Source of the DNA: Streptomyces paradoxus | GTDB lineage: Bacteria > Actinomycetota > Actinomycetes > Streptomycetales > Streptomycetaceae | Reading direction: 5' to 3' | Length of the DNA: 64,000 nt | Assembly: GCF_014202475.1 (NCBI RefSeq) | Contig: NZ_JACHGV010000011.1 | Location: 161,241-225,240 of the forward strand | Part shown: positions 1 through 6,803 of the stretch, in pieces | Layout of the letters: the number at the start of each line of letters is the position of its first letter | How positions within the stretch are numbered: the first letter of the stretch is position 1 | Program-made: the position numbers and the translations under genes | Notes under the pieces: generated by a model | Told to the model about the DNA's origin: nothing | Seen by the model: only the letters and a program-made list of their open reading frames with translations | Databases searched by the model: none

Positions 1-768
1 CTTGTGGTGGCAGATGTCGTCGTGCAGCGCCTCGAAGGCCGCGGCCCTGGCCACCGCCTCCGTGAGCTGGTTGCCGCGCAGGATGCCGTCGAGCACGAGC
101 GCCAGCGGGGTCTGGCCGATGCCGTGGGCGGCGGCGTTGGCGGCGGCGAGGACGAGTTCCATGCCGGACGTGCCGAACCGCTGCCGGAGCAGGGCCCGGA
201 AGCGGGGGTTCTCGCGCAGCAGCGTGACGCTGGCGGTGATGATGCGCGAGGTGGGCGGGATCCGCAGGGAGCGGCCGGCCAGGGCGCCGGCCGCTCCGGC
301 GGCGTCCAGCAGGATCGCCGCCGCGGTGACGCGCACCTCGGCTGGGTCGCCGGGGTGGCTGGTGTCCCGGAGGTTCGGGTCGGCGCCCTGGTCCAGGCCG
401 AGGCGGGTGGCGAGTGCGGTGGCCCGCTCGGCGACGCGGTCGGTGGCGGCGTCCTCTGCCACGGTGACGACCAGGCGGGCCAGTCCCCCGTCCCAGTACG
501 CCGTGAGCACGTCCGGGTGCTCGACCAGTTCCCCGGCGACTCTGCGGGCGATCGCTTCGACGTCGCCGTCCGGGTGCCGCAGTGCGAGGTGGAGGCGCTG
601 CCCGGCTTTCCAGTGCTGTCCGCCGGTCAGGGCGTTGCGGGCGACGTTGCGGACGCGGCGCGTGGTGTCGTAGGCGGAGGTCACCGACCGGGCGGTGCCG
701 CGGGCGGCGCCTGCGGCCGCGCCGGCCACTGCCCCGACGAGGGGGGTGACGTCGAAGCGTGTGAGCAT
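1..768 (-). CDS. N-terminal part of a P-type cation-transporting ATPase (3' end outside window)
   Basis: The open frame runs from ATG at 768 to the window edge (256 codons, no stop), beginning MLTRFDVTPLVGAVAGAAAG. Residues about 55-100 look like a degenerate heavy-metal-associated ferredoxin-like fold (HLALRHPDGDVEAIARRVAG), and about 130-160 is a small hydrophobic stretch followed by an Arg/Leu-rich helical segment. This resembles the long N-terminal extension of actinobacterial P-type ATPases (CtpI-like, about 1500 aa). The catalytic DKTGT motif would lie beyond the window, so the family call is by recollection of the N-terminal architecture only. It lies 16 nt downstream of the next gene and is probably cotranscribed with it. 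Alternative: an unrelated membrane protein. Confidence 0.55.
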   Translation of the reverse strand, partial: MLTRFDVTPLVGAVAGAAAGAARGTARSVTSAYDTTRRVRNVARNALTGGQHWKAGQRLHLALRHPDGDVEAIARRVAGELVEHPDVLTAYWDGGLARLVVTVAEDAATDRVAERATALATRLGLDQGADPNLRDTSHPGDPAEVRVTAAAILLDAAGAAGALAGRSLRIPPTSRIITASVTLLRENPRFRALLRQRFGTSGMELVLAAANAAAHGIGQTPLALVLDGILRGNQLTEAVARAAAFEALHDDICHHK

Positions 769-784
769 CTGCTGCTGTCCCGAC

Positions 785-1339
785 TCAGCCGGTGGGGCGG
801 CTGTCGTGTGTGTTCCCGTGGGGCTGCTCCTCGCCGTGGTGCGCGGTGGCCTCGGCGACCTGCTTCAGCGCGGAGGCGGTGGCGGTGTCGCCGACCTTGG
901 CGGGCTGTTCGTGGACGTGCTGTTCCGGCTGGTCGTGCCGGTAGTGGGAGGCGGCGAGCCTGCCGCCGGGTCCGTAGGCGGAGGTGTCCTCGTCGCCCTG
1001 GCCGGACCGGGCGGAGCTGCGGTCCCCGTCCTCACCGGCCGCTGTTCCGCCATTCGGGGACGCGCCGTCGGGCCGTTGTCCGGGGCGCGGCTGGGTGAAC
1101 CAGGCGACGGCCGCGCCGGTCACCGCGACCGGCCACTCCACCAGCCCGGCCACGCCGAGCACTCCGGCGCCGGCATAGACGGCCATCCGGCGGCCGCGCG
1201 GCGAGACCGCGCCGATCTTGTCCAGTGCGTCCGTGGCGACCTTGCCCACCTGCTCCGCACCCGGCAGGTGCCTGAGGCCCGAGGCCATGGCCCGCAAGGG
1301 CTGCGGAAGATCGGACGAACGTGATGTCTCCTGGTTCAT
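785..1339 (-). CDS. small protein with one hydrophobic segment, partner of the P-type ATPase
   Basis: 184 aa. The start is ATG at 1339 because GGAGGT lies 6 nt upstream; a longer frame to 1375 exists but has no comparable ribosome site. A basic and amphipathic N-terminus (LPQPLRAMASGLRHLPGAEQ) is followed by one or two weak membrane segments around residues 55-85 (YAGAGVLGVAGLVEWPVAVT), then a hydrophilic, Gly/Asp/His-rich tail that looks disordered. I do not recognise a domain. Translation ends 16 nt before the ATPase gene, so the two are likely one operon and this may be an accessory or regulatory subunit. That role is inference from position. Confidence 0.7.
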   Translation of the reverse strand: MNQETSRSSDLPQPLRAMASGLRHLPGAEQVGKVATDALDKIGAVSPRGRRMAVYAGAGVLGVAGLVEWPVAVTGAAVAWFTQPRPGQRPDGASPNGGTAAGEDGDRSSARSGQGDEDTSAYGPGGRLAASHYRHDQPEQHVHEQPAKVGDTATASALKQVAEATAHHGEEQPHGNTHDSRPTG

Positions 1340-1445
1340 GTCGACCTCCACGAGCGCGTTGTCCAGCGGCGTCATCCGGTTTCCCAGCTCTTTGCCCTAT
1401 ATTCCGCTTTTAGCATGTTATGCGCTTGTCTTGTTCGGCCAGGTG

Positions 1446-1724
1446 TCAGAGGACCGTCTCGCCGTCGTGGACCCCACCCATGCAGCGCTTGCTGTACGAC
1501 GGCGAGCCGTCACCCACGGCCGAGATGACGATCATGCCGCCACCGGCGACGCACTGGCTCGCGGTGACGTCCGCCGGGAGGGCGGCGGGGGAAGGGCACG
1601 GCGGCCTGAACCCGGGGCCCGGGAGCTGCGGCCGGGGGGTGAACCGGCCCTGCAGGAAGGCGACATCGGGCCGGATCGGGCGGCCCTCGGAAGCCGTCCG
1701 TGTCGGGTCGGGAGCGCCGGGTAC
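1446..1724 (-). pseudogene. possible remnant of a small secreted-type protein (no start codon)
   Basis: A 92-codon frame on the minus strand ends in TGA at 1446. Its C-terminal half reads like a genuine small protein: ADVTASQCVAGGGMIVISAV, then SYSKRCMGGVHDGETVL, with two cysteines and a C-terminal Gly-Gly-Val-His-Asp-Gly segment reminiscent of small exported Streptomyces proteins. An in-frame stop lies just upstream of the frame and there is no ATG or GTG before the conserved-looking part, so the signal-peptide end appears lost. It shares DNA with the promoter of the neighbouring plus-strand gene. Confidence is low because the frame was judged by eye. Confidence 0.3.
1700..1724 (+). promoter_or_regulatory. 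SigB-type promoter for the nucleotidyltransferase operon
   Basis: GTGT at 1700-1703 and GGGTAC at 1719-1724 are separated by 15 nt, matching the Streptomyces SigB consensus GNNT-N14-16-GGGTAY. Transcription would begin near 1731 and give a leader of about 70 nt before the ATG at 1802. Confidence 0.55.
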
Positions 1725-1801
1725 TCAATGCAGGCAAACAGGCCGTCTCGGGTCCGGACACCGCACGGGAGCGGAGTGTCCGGTTCGGCGAAGGAGTGGT
1801 C

Positions 1802-2479
1802 ATGACGCAGAACGGTGATGACGCGACGCTCGTCCGGCGACCGGGGATCCCCGACCTCCGGATGGCACCGGAGGAAGCCGAGCCCGCGCCACCACAGGAC
1901 CCGCGGGCGGACCAGCCGCCGCAGGAACTGCCCCTGGACCGCAACCAGGCGATCCTGGAGGCGGCCAAGCAGGTCGGCGCGCTGCTGAAGCGCAAGGGGC
2001 ACCTGTTCGCCCTCGCCGGCAGCGTGGCCGCGTACGCCCACGGCGGCGAGAAGAACATGCAGCACGACGTCGACTTCGCGATCCGCCCCGAGGACGCGGA
2101 AGCGGTGGCGGCGACCCTGCGGGAAGCCGGGCTGACGGTCTACACCCCGCCGGAGGACTGGCTGATCAAGGCCACCTGTTTCGGGCAGCCGGTCGACATC
2201 ATCTTCGAGTTGGCGCACCGGCCGGTCGGCGCGGACATGCTGAAGCGGGCCGAAGAACTGTCGGTCGACTCGGTGCGCATGCCCGTGCTGGCCCCGACCG
2301 ATCTGCTGTGGAGTCTGACCGCCGCGTTCTCCGAGCACCACTGCGATTTCGGGGCGGCCCTGCCCATCGCACGTGCGCTGCGGGAGAAGGTCGACTGGGA
2401 GCTGGTGCGGCGCGAGTGCGGGGACGAGCCCATGCCCGCGGCGTTCTTCTTCCTCCTGGAGCGCCTGAACGTCATCTGA
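1802..2479 (+). CDS. nucleotidyltransferase-fold protein
   Basis: 225 aa; ATG at 1802 follows GAAGGAG by 7 nt, so a longer frame from 1700 is rejected. After a Pro/Glu-rich N-terminus (residues 1-45) the core reads LFALAGSVAAYAHGG (about 65-80) and HDVDFAI (about 87-93), the GS...DxD signature of the polymerase-beta/MNT nucleotidyltransferase fold. The C-terminal half is helical (DLLWSLTAAFSEHHCDFGAA). Proteins of this shape include AbiEii/MNT-like transferases, but no antitoxin partner is present here. It is the first gene of an operon with a BON protein (12-nt gap) and a metallophosphoesterase, behind a SigB-type promoter. The substrate is unknown. Confidence 0.75.
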   Translation: MTQNGDDATLVRRPGIPDLRMAPEEAEPAPPQDPRADQPPQELPLDRNQAILEAAKQVGALLKRKGHLFALAGSVAAYAHGGEKNMQHDVDFAIRPEDAEAVAATLREAGLTVYTPPEDWLIKATCFGQPVDIIFELAHRPVGADMLKRAEELSVDSVRMPVLAPTDLLWSLTAAFSEHHCDFGAALPIARALREKVDWELVRRECGDEPMPAAFFFLLERLNVI

Positions 2480-2491
2480 AGGAGCACCCAC

Positions 2492-2779
2492 ATGAACACC
2501 CTCGGTTCACAGTCGGCGGGCGGCGGGCCGCCCGCCGAGAACCTGGAGTACCGCATCGCCCACCTCCAGGACCGCCTCGCCTCCGGCGACCTCGGTGAAC
2601 TGGGCGTACGGGTCGAGGCCCGCGGAAAAACGGTGCTGCTCACCGGCACCGTGCCCTCGGCGCCCTGCCGGGAGGAGATCGTGCGCACCGTCGAGGAGGA
2701 GCTCGCCGGCTTCCCCGTGCACAGCGACCTCGTCGTCACCGAGGCGTCCTCCCCCGACCACGCGGAGGAACTCTCATGA
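2492..2779 (+). CDS. BON-domain protein
   Basis: 95 aa, preceded by GAAGGAG. The sequence fits a single BON module: VRVEARGKTVLLTGTVPSAP followed by CREEIVRTVEEELAGFPVHSDL, the beta-alpha-beta pattern seen in OsmY and related stress proteins that bind phospholipid or other hydrophobic ligands. There is no signal peptide, so it should be cytoplasmic. Its stop overlaps the start of the metallophosphoesterase by 4 nt (ATGA), implying translational coupling. The BON call rests on the pattern, and the protein is shorter than two-BON family members. Confidence 0.7.
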   Translation: MNTLGSQSAGGGPPAENLEYRIAHLQDRLASGDLGELGVRVEARGKTVLLTGTVPSAPCREEIVRTVEEELAGFPVHSDLVVTEASSPDHAEELS

Positions 2780-3540
2780 TCCGTGTCGCAGCCGTCGGAG
2801 ACATCCACATGGGGCCCGAGAGCCAGGGCGTGCTCCGCCCCGCCTTCGAGACCCTGCCCGAGTGCGCCGACCTCCTGCTGCTGGCCGGGGACCTCACCCG
2901 GCACGGCACGCCCGAGGAGATGCGGGTGGTGGCCCGGGAGGTCCAGGGCCTCGGCGTTCCGGTCGTCGCCGTCCTGGGCAACCACGACCACCACGACGAC
3001 CGCCCGGACGAGGTCACGGCCATCCTCCGGGACGCCGGTGCGCAGGTCCTGGAGGGGCAGGGGACGGTCGTGGAGAGCGGTGGGGCGCGGATCGGCGTCG
3101 CCGGGACCAAGGGGTTCGGCGGCGGCTTCGTCGGCCGCTGCGCCGGGGAGTTCGGCGAGCCGGTCATGAAGGAGTTCGTCCGGTACTCCCGCCGGAGCGC
3201 CGACGGGCTGCGGACCGCGCTGGAGCGACTGGGTGAGGAGGACTGCGACGCGCGGATCGCGCTGACCCACTACTCCCCCGTCGCGGACACGCTGGCCGGC
3301 GAGCCGCTGGAAATCTATCCCTTCCTGGGCAGCTATCTGCTGGCCGAGGCGATCGACACCGCCGGCGCCGACCTCGCGGTGCACGGGCACGCGCACGCCG
3401 GGACGGAGCACGGCATGACGAGCGGCGGTGTGCGGGTGCGCAACGTCGCCCAGCCGGTCATCGGCCGGGCCTTCCACGTCTACCACCTGCCGGTCCGGGA
3501 GCCCGCCGCGGCCGGCGCCGCCGCACAACAGGCCCGCTGA
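2776..3540 (+). CDS. calcineurin-like metallophosphoesterase
   Basis: 254 aa with the complete dimetal phosphoesterase motif set: GDIH (residues 9-12), GDLTRHG (about 39-45), GNHDHHDD (about 72-79), a THYSP block (about 162-166) and GHAHAGTE (about 207-214). The family hydrolyses phosphomono- or diesters in a two-metal site; the substrate is not predictable. There is no signal peptide or membrane segment. It is coupled to the BON gene by an ATGA overlap and to the upstream nucleotidyltransferase, so transfer and removal of a phosphate-linked group could be paired within this operon. That pairing is inference. A hairpin covers its stop codon. Confidence 0.9.
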   Translation: MIRVAAVGDIHMGPESQGVLRPAFETLPECADLLLLAGDLTRHGTPEEMRVVAREVQGLGVPVVAVLGNHDHHDDRPDEVTAILRDAGAQVLEGQGTVVESGGARIGVAGTKGFGGGFVGRCAGEFGEPVMKEFVRYSRRSADGLRTALERLGEEDCDARIALTHYSPVADTLAGEPLEIYPFLGSYLLAEAIDTAGADLAVHGHAHAGTEHGMTSGGVRVRNVAQPVIGRAFHVYHLPVREPAAAGAAAQQAR

Positions 3541-3547
3541 GCGGGCC
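3531..3547 (+). terminator. hairpin over the metallophosphoesterase stop
   Basis: GGCCCGC (3531-3537) and GCGGGCC (3541-3547) form a 7-bp perfect stem around the TGA, followed by a pyrimidine-rich CTTCCCCCTTT run. A likely transcription end. Confidence 0.55.
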
Positions 3548-3564
3548 CTTCCCCCTTTCCGCCG

Positions 3565-3797
3565 GGGTCGTCCGACATCGGCAACGTCAGCACGCGGGTG
3601 CCCGCCATCCACCCGTTCGTCGCGATCATGGGCGAGGGCGGCTCCGACCACACGCCGGAATTCGCCGAGGCGGCGGCCTCGCCCCGGGCCCGCGAGGTGC
3701 TGCTCGCCGTGACCGAGGCGCTCGCCTGCACCGCCGCCGACGTCCTGCTGTCCGGGAACTGCGCGAGGAGGCCTGGGCGCGGCACCGGGCGGTGTGA
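3565..3797 (+). pseudogene. C-terminal remnant of an M20-family amidohydrolase
   Basis: Starting at 3565 the frame reads GSSDIGNVSTRVPAIHPFVA, then GEGGSDHTPEFAEAA and CTAADVLLSG. This matches my recollection of the C-terminal metal-binding/dimerisation part of AbgB-like or PM20D2-like M20 amidohydrolases (GSxDxGNVS, HTxEFA). Nothing upstream encodes the first three quarters. Near 3754-3765 one base appears missing: shifting the frame after LLSG gives ELREEAWARHRAV and a stop at 3797, a sensible family-like end. The fragment is therefore both 5'-truncated and frameshifted, and lies between a terminator and the DoxX gene. A GTG-started 88-codon frame here is unlikely to be a functional protein. 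Confidence 0.6.
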
Positions 3798-3860
3798 GTG
3801 GTTCGGCTCCGGCTGGGGAACCCGGCGAACGCCGTACCCACCGACTTTTTGGAGAGGGCC

Positions 3861-4394
3861 ATGAGTCTGTTGCGAGTGCTCGGCCGCCCCATGCTGGCCT
3901 CGATGTTCCTCACGGGCGGCATGAGCTCCGTCCGCGACCCGGAGCAGGTCGCCGACGCCGCCGAGCCCGTCGTCCAACCGGTCACCGAGCGCGTCCAGGC
4001 CCTGCCGGACCGCACCGAGCAGGTCGTACGCCTCAGCGGCGCCGTGCAGATCGCCGCCGGGCTGATGCTGGCCACGGGGCGCATGCCCCGCCCGGCCGCG
4101 CTGGCCATCGCGGCCACCCTGGTGCCCACCACACTGGCCGGGCACCGCTTCTGGGAGGCGGAGGATCCCGAGGAGCGGGCGCAGCAGCGCATCCACTTCT
4201 TCAAGAACCTGTCCATGCTCGGCGGGCTGCTGATCGCCGCCGACGACACCGGCGCCCGCCCCTCGGTGGTGTGGCGCGGCACGCACGCCGCCCGTGGTCT
4301 GCGGCGCGACGCGGGTCTGGTGCGCCGCTCCGTGCGCGCCACCGCACGGCCGGCCACCGCGGCCGGGCGTGTCCGGGCCAAGCTCCCCGTCTGA
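3861..4394 (+). CDS. DoxX-family integral membrane protein
   Basis: 177 aa; ATG at 3861 with GGAGAGGG just upstream, so the longer frame from 3798 is rejected. Four hydrophobic segments are visible (about residues 8-22, 58-73, 78-97, 112-128), with the DoxX-like first helix LGRPMLASMFLTGGMSSVRD and AVQIAAGLMLATGRMPRPAA in the second. DoxX proteins are small quinone- or thiol-linked membrane partners in redox defence. The tail after residue 135 is unusually long and Arg/Ala-rich. Neighbouring redox-type genes (hemerythrin and the P-type ATPase block) fit a stress role. The exact partner is unknown. Confidence 0.8.
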   Translation: MSLLRVLGRPMLASMFLTGGMSSVRDPEQVADAAEPVVQPVTERVQALPDRTEQVVRLSGAVQIAAGLMLATGRMPRPAALAIAATLVPTTLAGHRFWEAEDPEERAQQRIHFFKNLSMLGGLLIAADDTGARPSVVWRGTHAARGLRRDAGLVRRSVRATARPATAAGRVRAKLPV

Positions 4395-4470
4395 TCCGCC
4401 GGTACGGCACCGGCGGGACGCGCGTTAACCCCGAGGGGCCGGGGGGACCCGAGCGCTGGAGGTGAAGGAC

Positions 4471-5034
4471 ATGGGACACGGAGGAAACGTCATCGACGAG
4501 CTGGTGACCGATCACCGCGAGGTCGAGGAGATGTTCGGCAGGATCGAGGCGCTGCCGTCCGGCCACCAGGACCGCAAGGTGTACGCCGACCAGGTCACGA
4601 TGGAGCTCGTACGGCACTCGGTGGCCGAGGAGGCCCACCTCTACCCGGCCGTCCGGGAGCACGTGGCCGGCGGGGACGCCATCGCCGACCAGGAGCTCCA
4701 GGACCACGCCACGGCCGAGCAGATCATGAAGGACCTGGAGGGCTGTGACGCGGGCGACGCCGACTTCGACCGGCTGATGGGCATGCTCATGAGCGAGATC
4801 CGCTCGCACATCGCCGACGAGGAGGGCAACCTCTTCCCGCGGCTGCGGCAGGCCTGTCCGATGGACACGCTCAACGAGCTGGGCGACAAGGTGCGCAAGG
4901 CGAAGAAGACCGCTCCGACCCGGCCCCACCCGTCGGCCCCCGACAAGCCCCCCGCGAACAAGCTTCTGGCCCCGGGCACCGGAATGGTGGACCGGCTGCG
5001 GGACGCGCTCAGCGGCCGCGGCAAGTTCGAGTAG
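4471..5034 (+). CDS. hemerythrin-domain protein
   Basis: 187 aa. ATG at 4471 is chosen because GGAGG lies 7 nt upstream; an in-frame GTG at 4462 has no spacing room. The hemerythrin HHE pattern is visible: IDELVTDHREVEEMFGRIE (His about 15), VRHSVAEEAHLYPAVREHV (His, Glu about 50-60) and EIRSHIADEEGNLFPRLRQ (His, Glu about 110-120). Such proteins bind a di-iron centre and sense or carry O2 or NO. A Lys/Pro-rich linker and short C-terminal helix follow residue 140. It is cytoplasmic, and a strong hairpin follows. It probably acts with the neighbouring DoxX/redox genes in oxidative or hypoxic stress. Confidence 0.9.
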   Translation: MGHGGNVIDELVTDHREVEEMFGRIEALPSGHQDRKVYADQVTMELVRHSVAEEAHLYPAVREHVAGGDAIADQELQDHATAEQIMKDLEGCDAGDADFDRLMGMLMSEIRSHIADEEGNLFPRLRQACPMDTLNELGDKVRKAKKTAPTRPHPSAPDKPPANKLLAPGTGMVDRLRDALSGRGKFE

Positions 5035-5048
5035 GGAAGTCCTCGTCC

Positions 5049-5080
5049 GCGGGGCCCGTCGCCGAGGCGAGGGGCCCCGC
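5049..5080 (+). terminator. strong hairpin terminator after the hemerythrin gene
   Basis: GCGGGGCCC (5049-5057) pairs perfectly with GGGCCCCGC (5072-5080), a 9-bp G/C stem with a 14-nt loop, followed by TTCCGTGT. Clear intrinsic-type terminator. Confidence 0.75.
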
Positions 5081-5314
5081 TTCCGTGTGCGTGTGAGTAA
5101 CCACACTGTGGCCCCAAGGCCCGTGCGCGGCGGGGCGTTTGGGAGGTGCGGGACGGCGGATCAAGGTGCGGTGGAACCGCTTGTCCGGTCCCCTCTGCCA
5201 CGATGGTCGGCGCCGTACCCGTCGAGGGGAGAACACCGCGCAGCGCGGCCGGTGTGCCCCACCCCCTCGTCCCCCTTCTCCTGAGTCCTCCGACTCGTCT
5301 TCGAGTACCGCACT

Positions 5315-6628
5315 GTGCCTTCCTCCCCCTCCCCTGCCCTGCCCGCCTCCCGCTCGCCCTGGCGGTCGCTGCGGTACCGCAGCATGCGCTGGTGGTCCGT
5401 CGCGAACTTCGTGTCGAACGCGGGTACGTGGATGCAGCTCACCGTGCAGAACCTGCTGGTCCTGCAGATCACCGGGTCCGCCGCCGCGACGGGTCTTTCC
5501 ATGTCCGTGCAGGCCGCGCCGGCGTTGCTGATCAGCGTGCTGGGCGGGGCCGCCGTCGACCGGTGGCCGCGCAAACTGACGGCGGCCGTGAGCCAGGCGC
5601 TGCTCGGCGCGATCGCGTTCACCACGGCCGTCCTCGTGGCGCTGGACCGGATCGACATGACCTCGCTGATGGTGCTGGCCGCCGTCACGGGTGTCGTGGC
5701 GACCGTCGACAACCCGGCGTGCGCGCTGCTGGGCAACGACCTCGTGCCCGCGGAGGACGTGCCCTCGGCCATCGGTGTCGGGGCGCTGGTGCACCAGGCG
5801 GGCCGCTTGGTGGGAGCGGCCCTGGCCGGTGTGGCGGTCGGGTTCCTCGGCACTTCGGCCGCGTACTTCGCGAACGGGCTGTCGTTCCTGTTCGTGGCCT
5901 CGGTCATCCCGTTCCTGCGCCCCGCCGCCGGAGCGGCCCGGCACACCGGCCGGGAGCCCGGGGGCACCGGCCCGGACCTGACCGTGCGCGAGGGGCTGGC
6001 CTACTTCGTGCGGCGGCCGCGCCTGGTCGCGCTGGCGGGTGTGACCGGGATCAGCGCGGTGTTCGGCCGCAACTACGGGCTCACCCTGGCCGTACTGGTC
6101 ACCGGGCCGCTCGCGGGAGGCGCCGGTTCGTTCGGCACGGTGTCGACCGTGCTCGCCGCCGGCGGCATCCTCGGCGCGGTACTGGGCGCGCGGCTGCGCC
6201 GGCCGTCCGTGCGGCTCGTGGGCGCGCTGGCGGCCGCGGGGGCGCTGCTGCAGGTGGTGGCGGGGCTGTCGCCGTCGCTGGCGGTGCTGATCGTGCTGGT
6301 CCTGCCCATGGCCGTCGTGGAATCCGTCTCCGACACCGCCGGCACGGCCGTCCTGCAGACCGACCCGCCTGCCCACCTGCGGGGACGGGTGCTGGGAGTG
6401 TGGGGCAGCATCGGCACGGTGTGGGGCCTGGGCGGCCCGCCCGCACTGGGCCTGCTCATGGAACTGGCCGGGCCCCGCGGCGCCCTCGTCACCGGCGGAC
6501 TGCTCATCGCCGGAACGATCGGGACGGGCTCCCTGCTGCGCAGGCGCCGGGCCGCTTCCGCGCCGGTGGTCCTGCGCAAGGGCGACCACGAGATGCCGGG
6601 CCGGCCGGCTCTGACCCCGGCTGCCTGA
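5315..6628 (+). CDS. MFS drug/metabolite exporter (MFS_3/EntS-like)
   Basis: 437 aa from GTG at 5315. About 12 hydrophobic segments can be counted, with the N-terminal MFS signature region MRWWSVANFVSNAGTWMQ and the A-like loop GGAAVDRWPRKLTAAVSQAL between helices 2 and 3; VVATVDNPACALLGNDLVP matches the helix 4-5 region of the EntS/MefA-type exporter group. A second half-motif (LRGRVLGVWGSIGTVWGLGG) lies near residue 360. No ribosome site is evident, so the start may be leaderless or slightly internal. It stands alone between two terminators. The substrate cannot be named. Confidence 0.85.
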   Translation: MPSSPSPALPASRSPWRSLRYRSMRWWSVANFVSNAGTWMQLTVQNLLVLQITGSAAATGLSMSVQAAPALLISVLGGAAVDRWPRKLTAAVSQALLGAIAFTTAVLVALDRIDMTSLMVLAAVTGVVATVDNPACALLGNDLVPAEDVPSAIGVGALVHQAGRLVGAALAGVAVGFLGTSAAYFANGLSFLFVASVIPFLRPAAGAARHTGREPGGTGPDLTVREGLAYFVRRPRLVALAGVTGISAVFGRNYGLTLAVLVTGPLAGGAGSFGTVSTVLAAGGILGAVLGARLRRPSVRLVGALAAAGALLQVVAGLSPSLAVLIVLVLPMAVVESVSDTAGTAVLQTDPPAHLRGRVLGVWGSIGTVWGLGGPPALGLLMELAGPRGALVTGGLLIAGTIGTGSLLRRRRAASAPVVLRKGDHEMPGRPALTPAA

Positions 6629-6638
6629 GCGGCTCTCT

Positions 6639-6657
6639 GCCCGGGAGTGAGCCGGGC
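6639..6657. terminator. hairpin between convergent MFS and heptose operon
   Basis: GCCCGG (6639-6644) and CCGGGC (6652-6657) form a 6-bp stem with a 7-nt loop just after the MFS stop. It could serve both convergent transcripts. Confidence 0.4.
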
Positions 6658-6803
6658 GCCGCACAGACGGCAGCCAGCGGCCCGCGGTGTCACGGCCGTG
6701 CTGCCACCGCCGGCCCACCGGACATCCGGCTCGGCGCCGAAGGCCCACGACCGGCTCGTCCGACGCACGGCGGACACCGGCGGCAGCACACCGCCCCGCC
6801 GCC

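Noticed and set aside
2..1098. Long plus-strand frames opposite the P-type ATPase
   Set aside because: They are antisense shadows with Gly/Arg/Ala-rich composition typical of high-GC opposite frames; the minus-strand reading is the coherent one.
1802..2479. Nucleotidyltransferase as an AbiE-type toxin of a toxin-antitoxin pair
   Set aside because: No AbiEi-like antitoxin is adjacent; the partners are a BON protein and a phosphoesterase.
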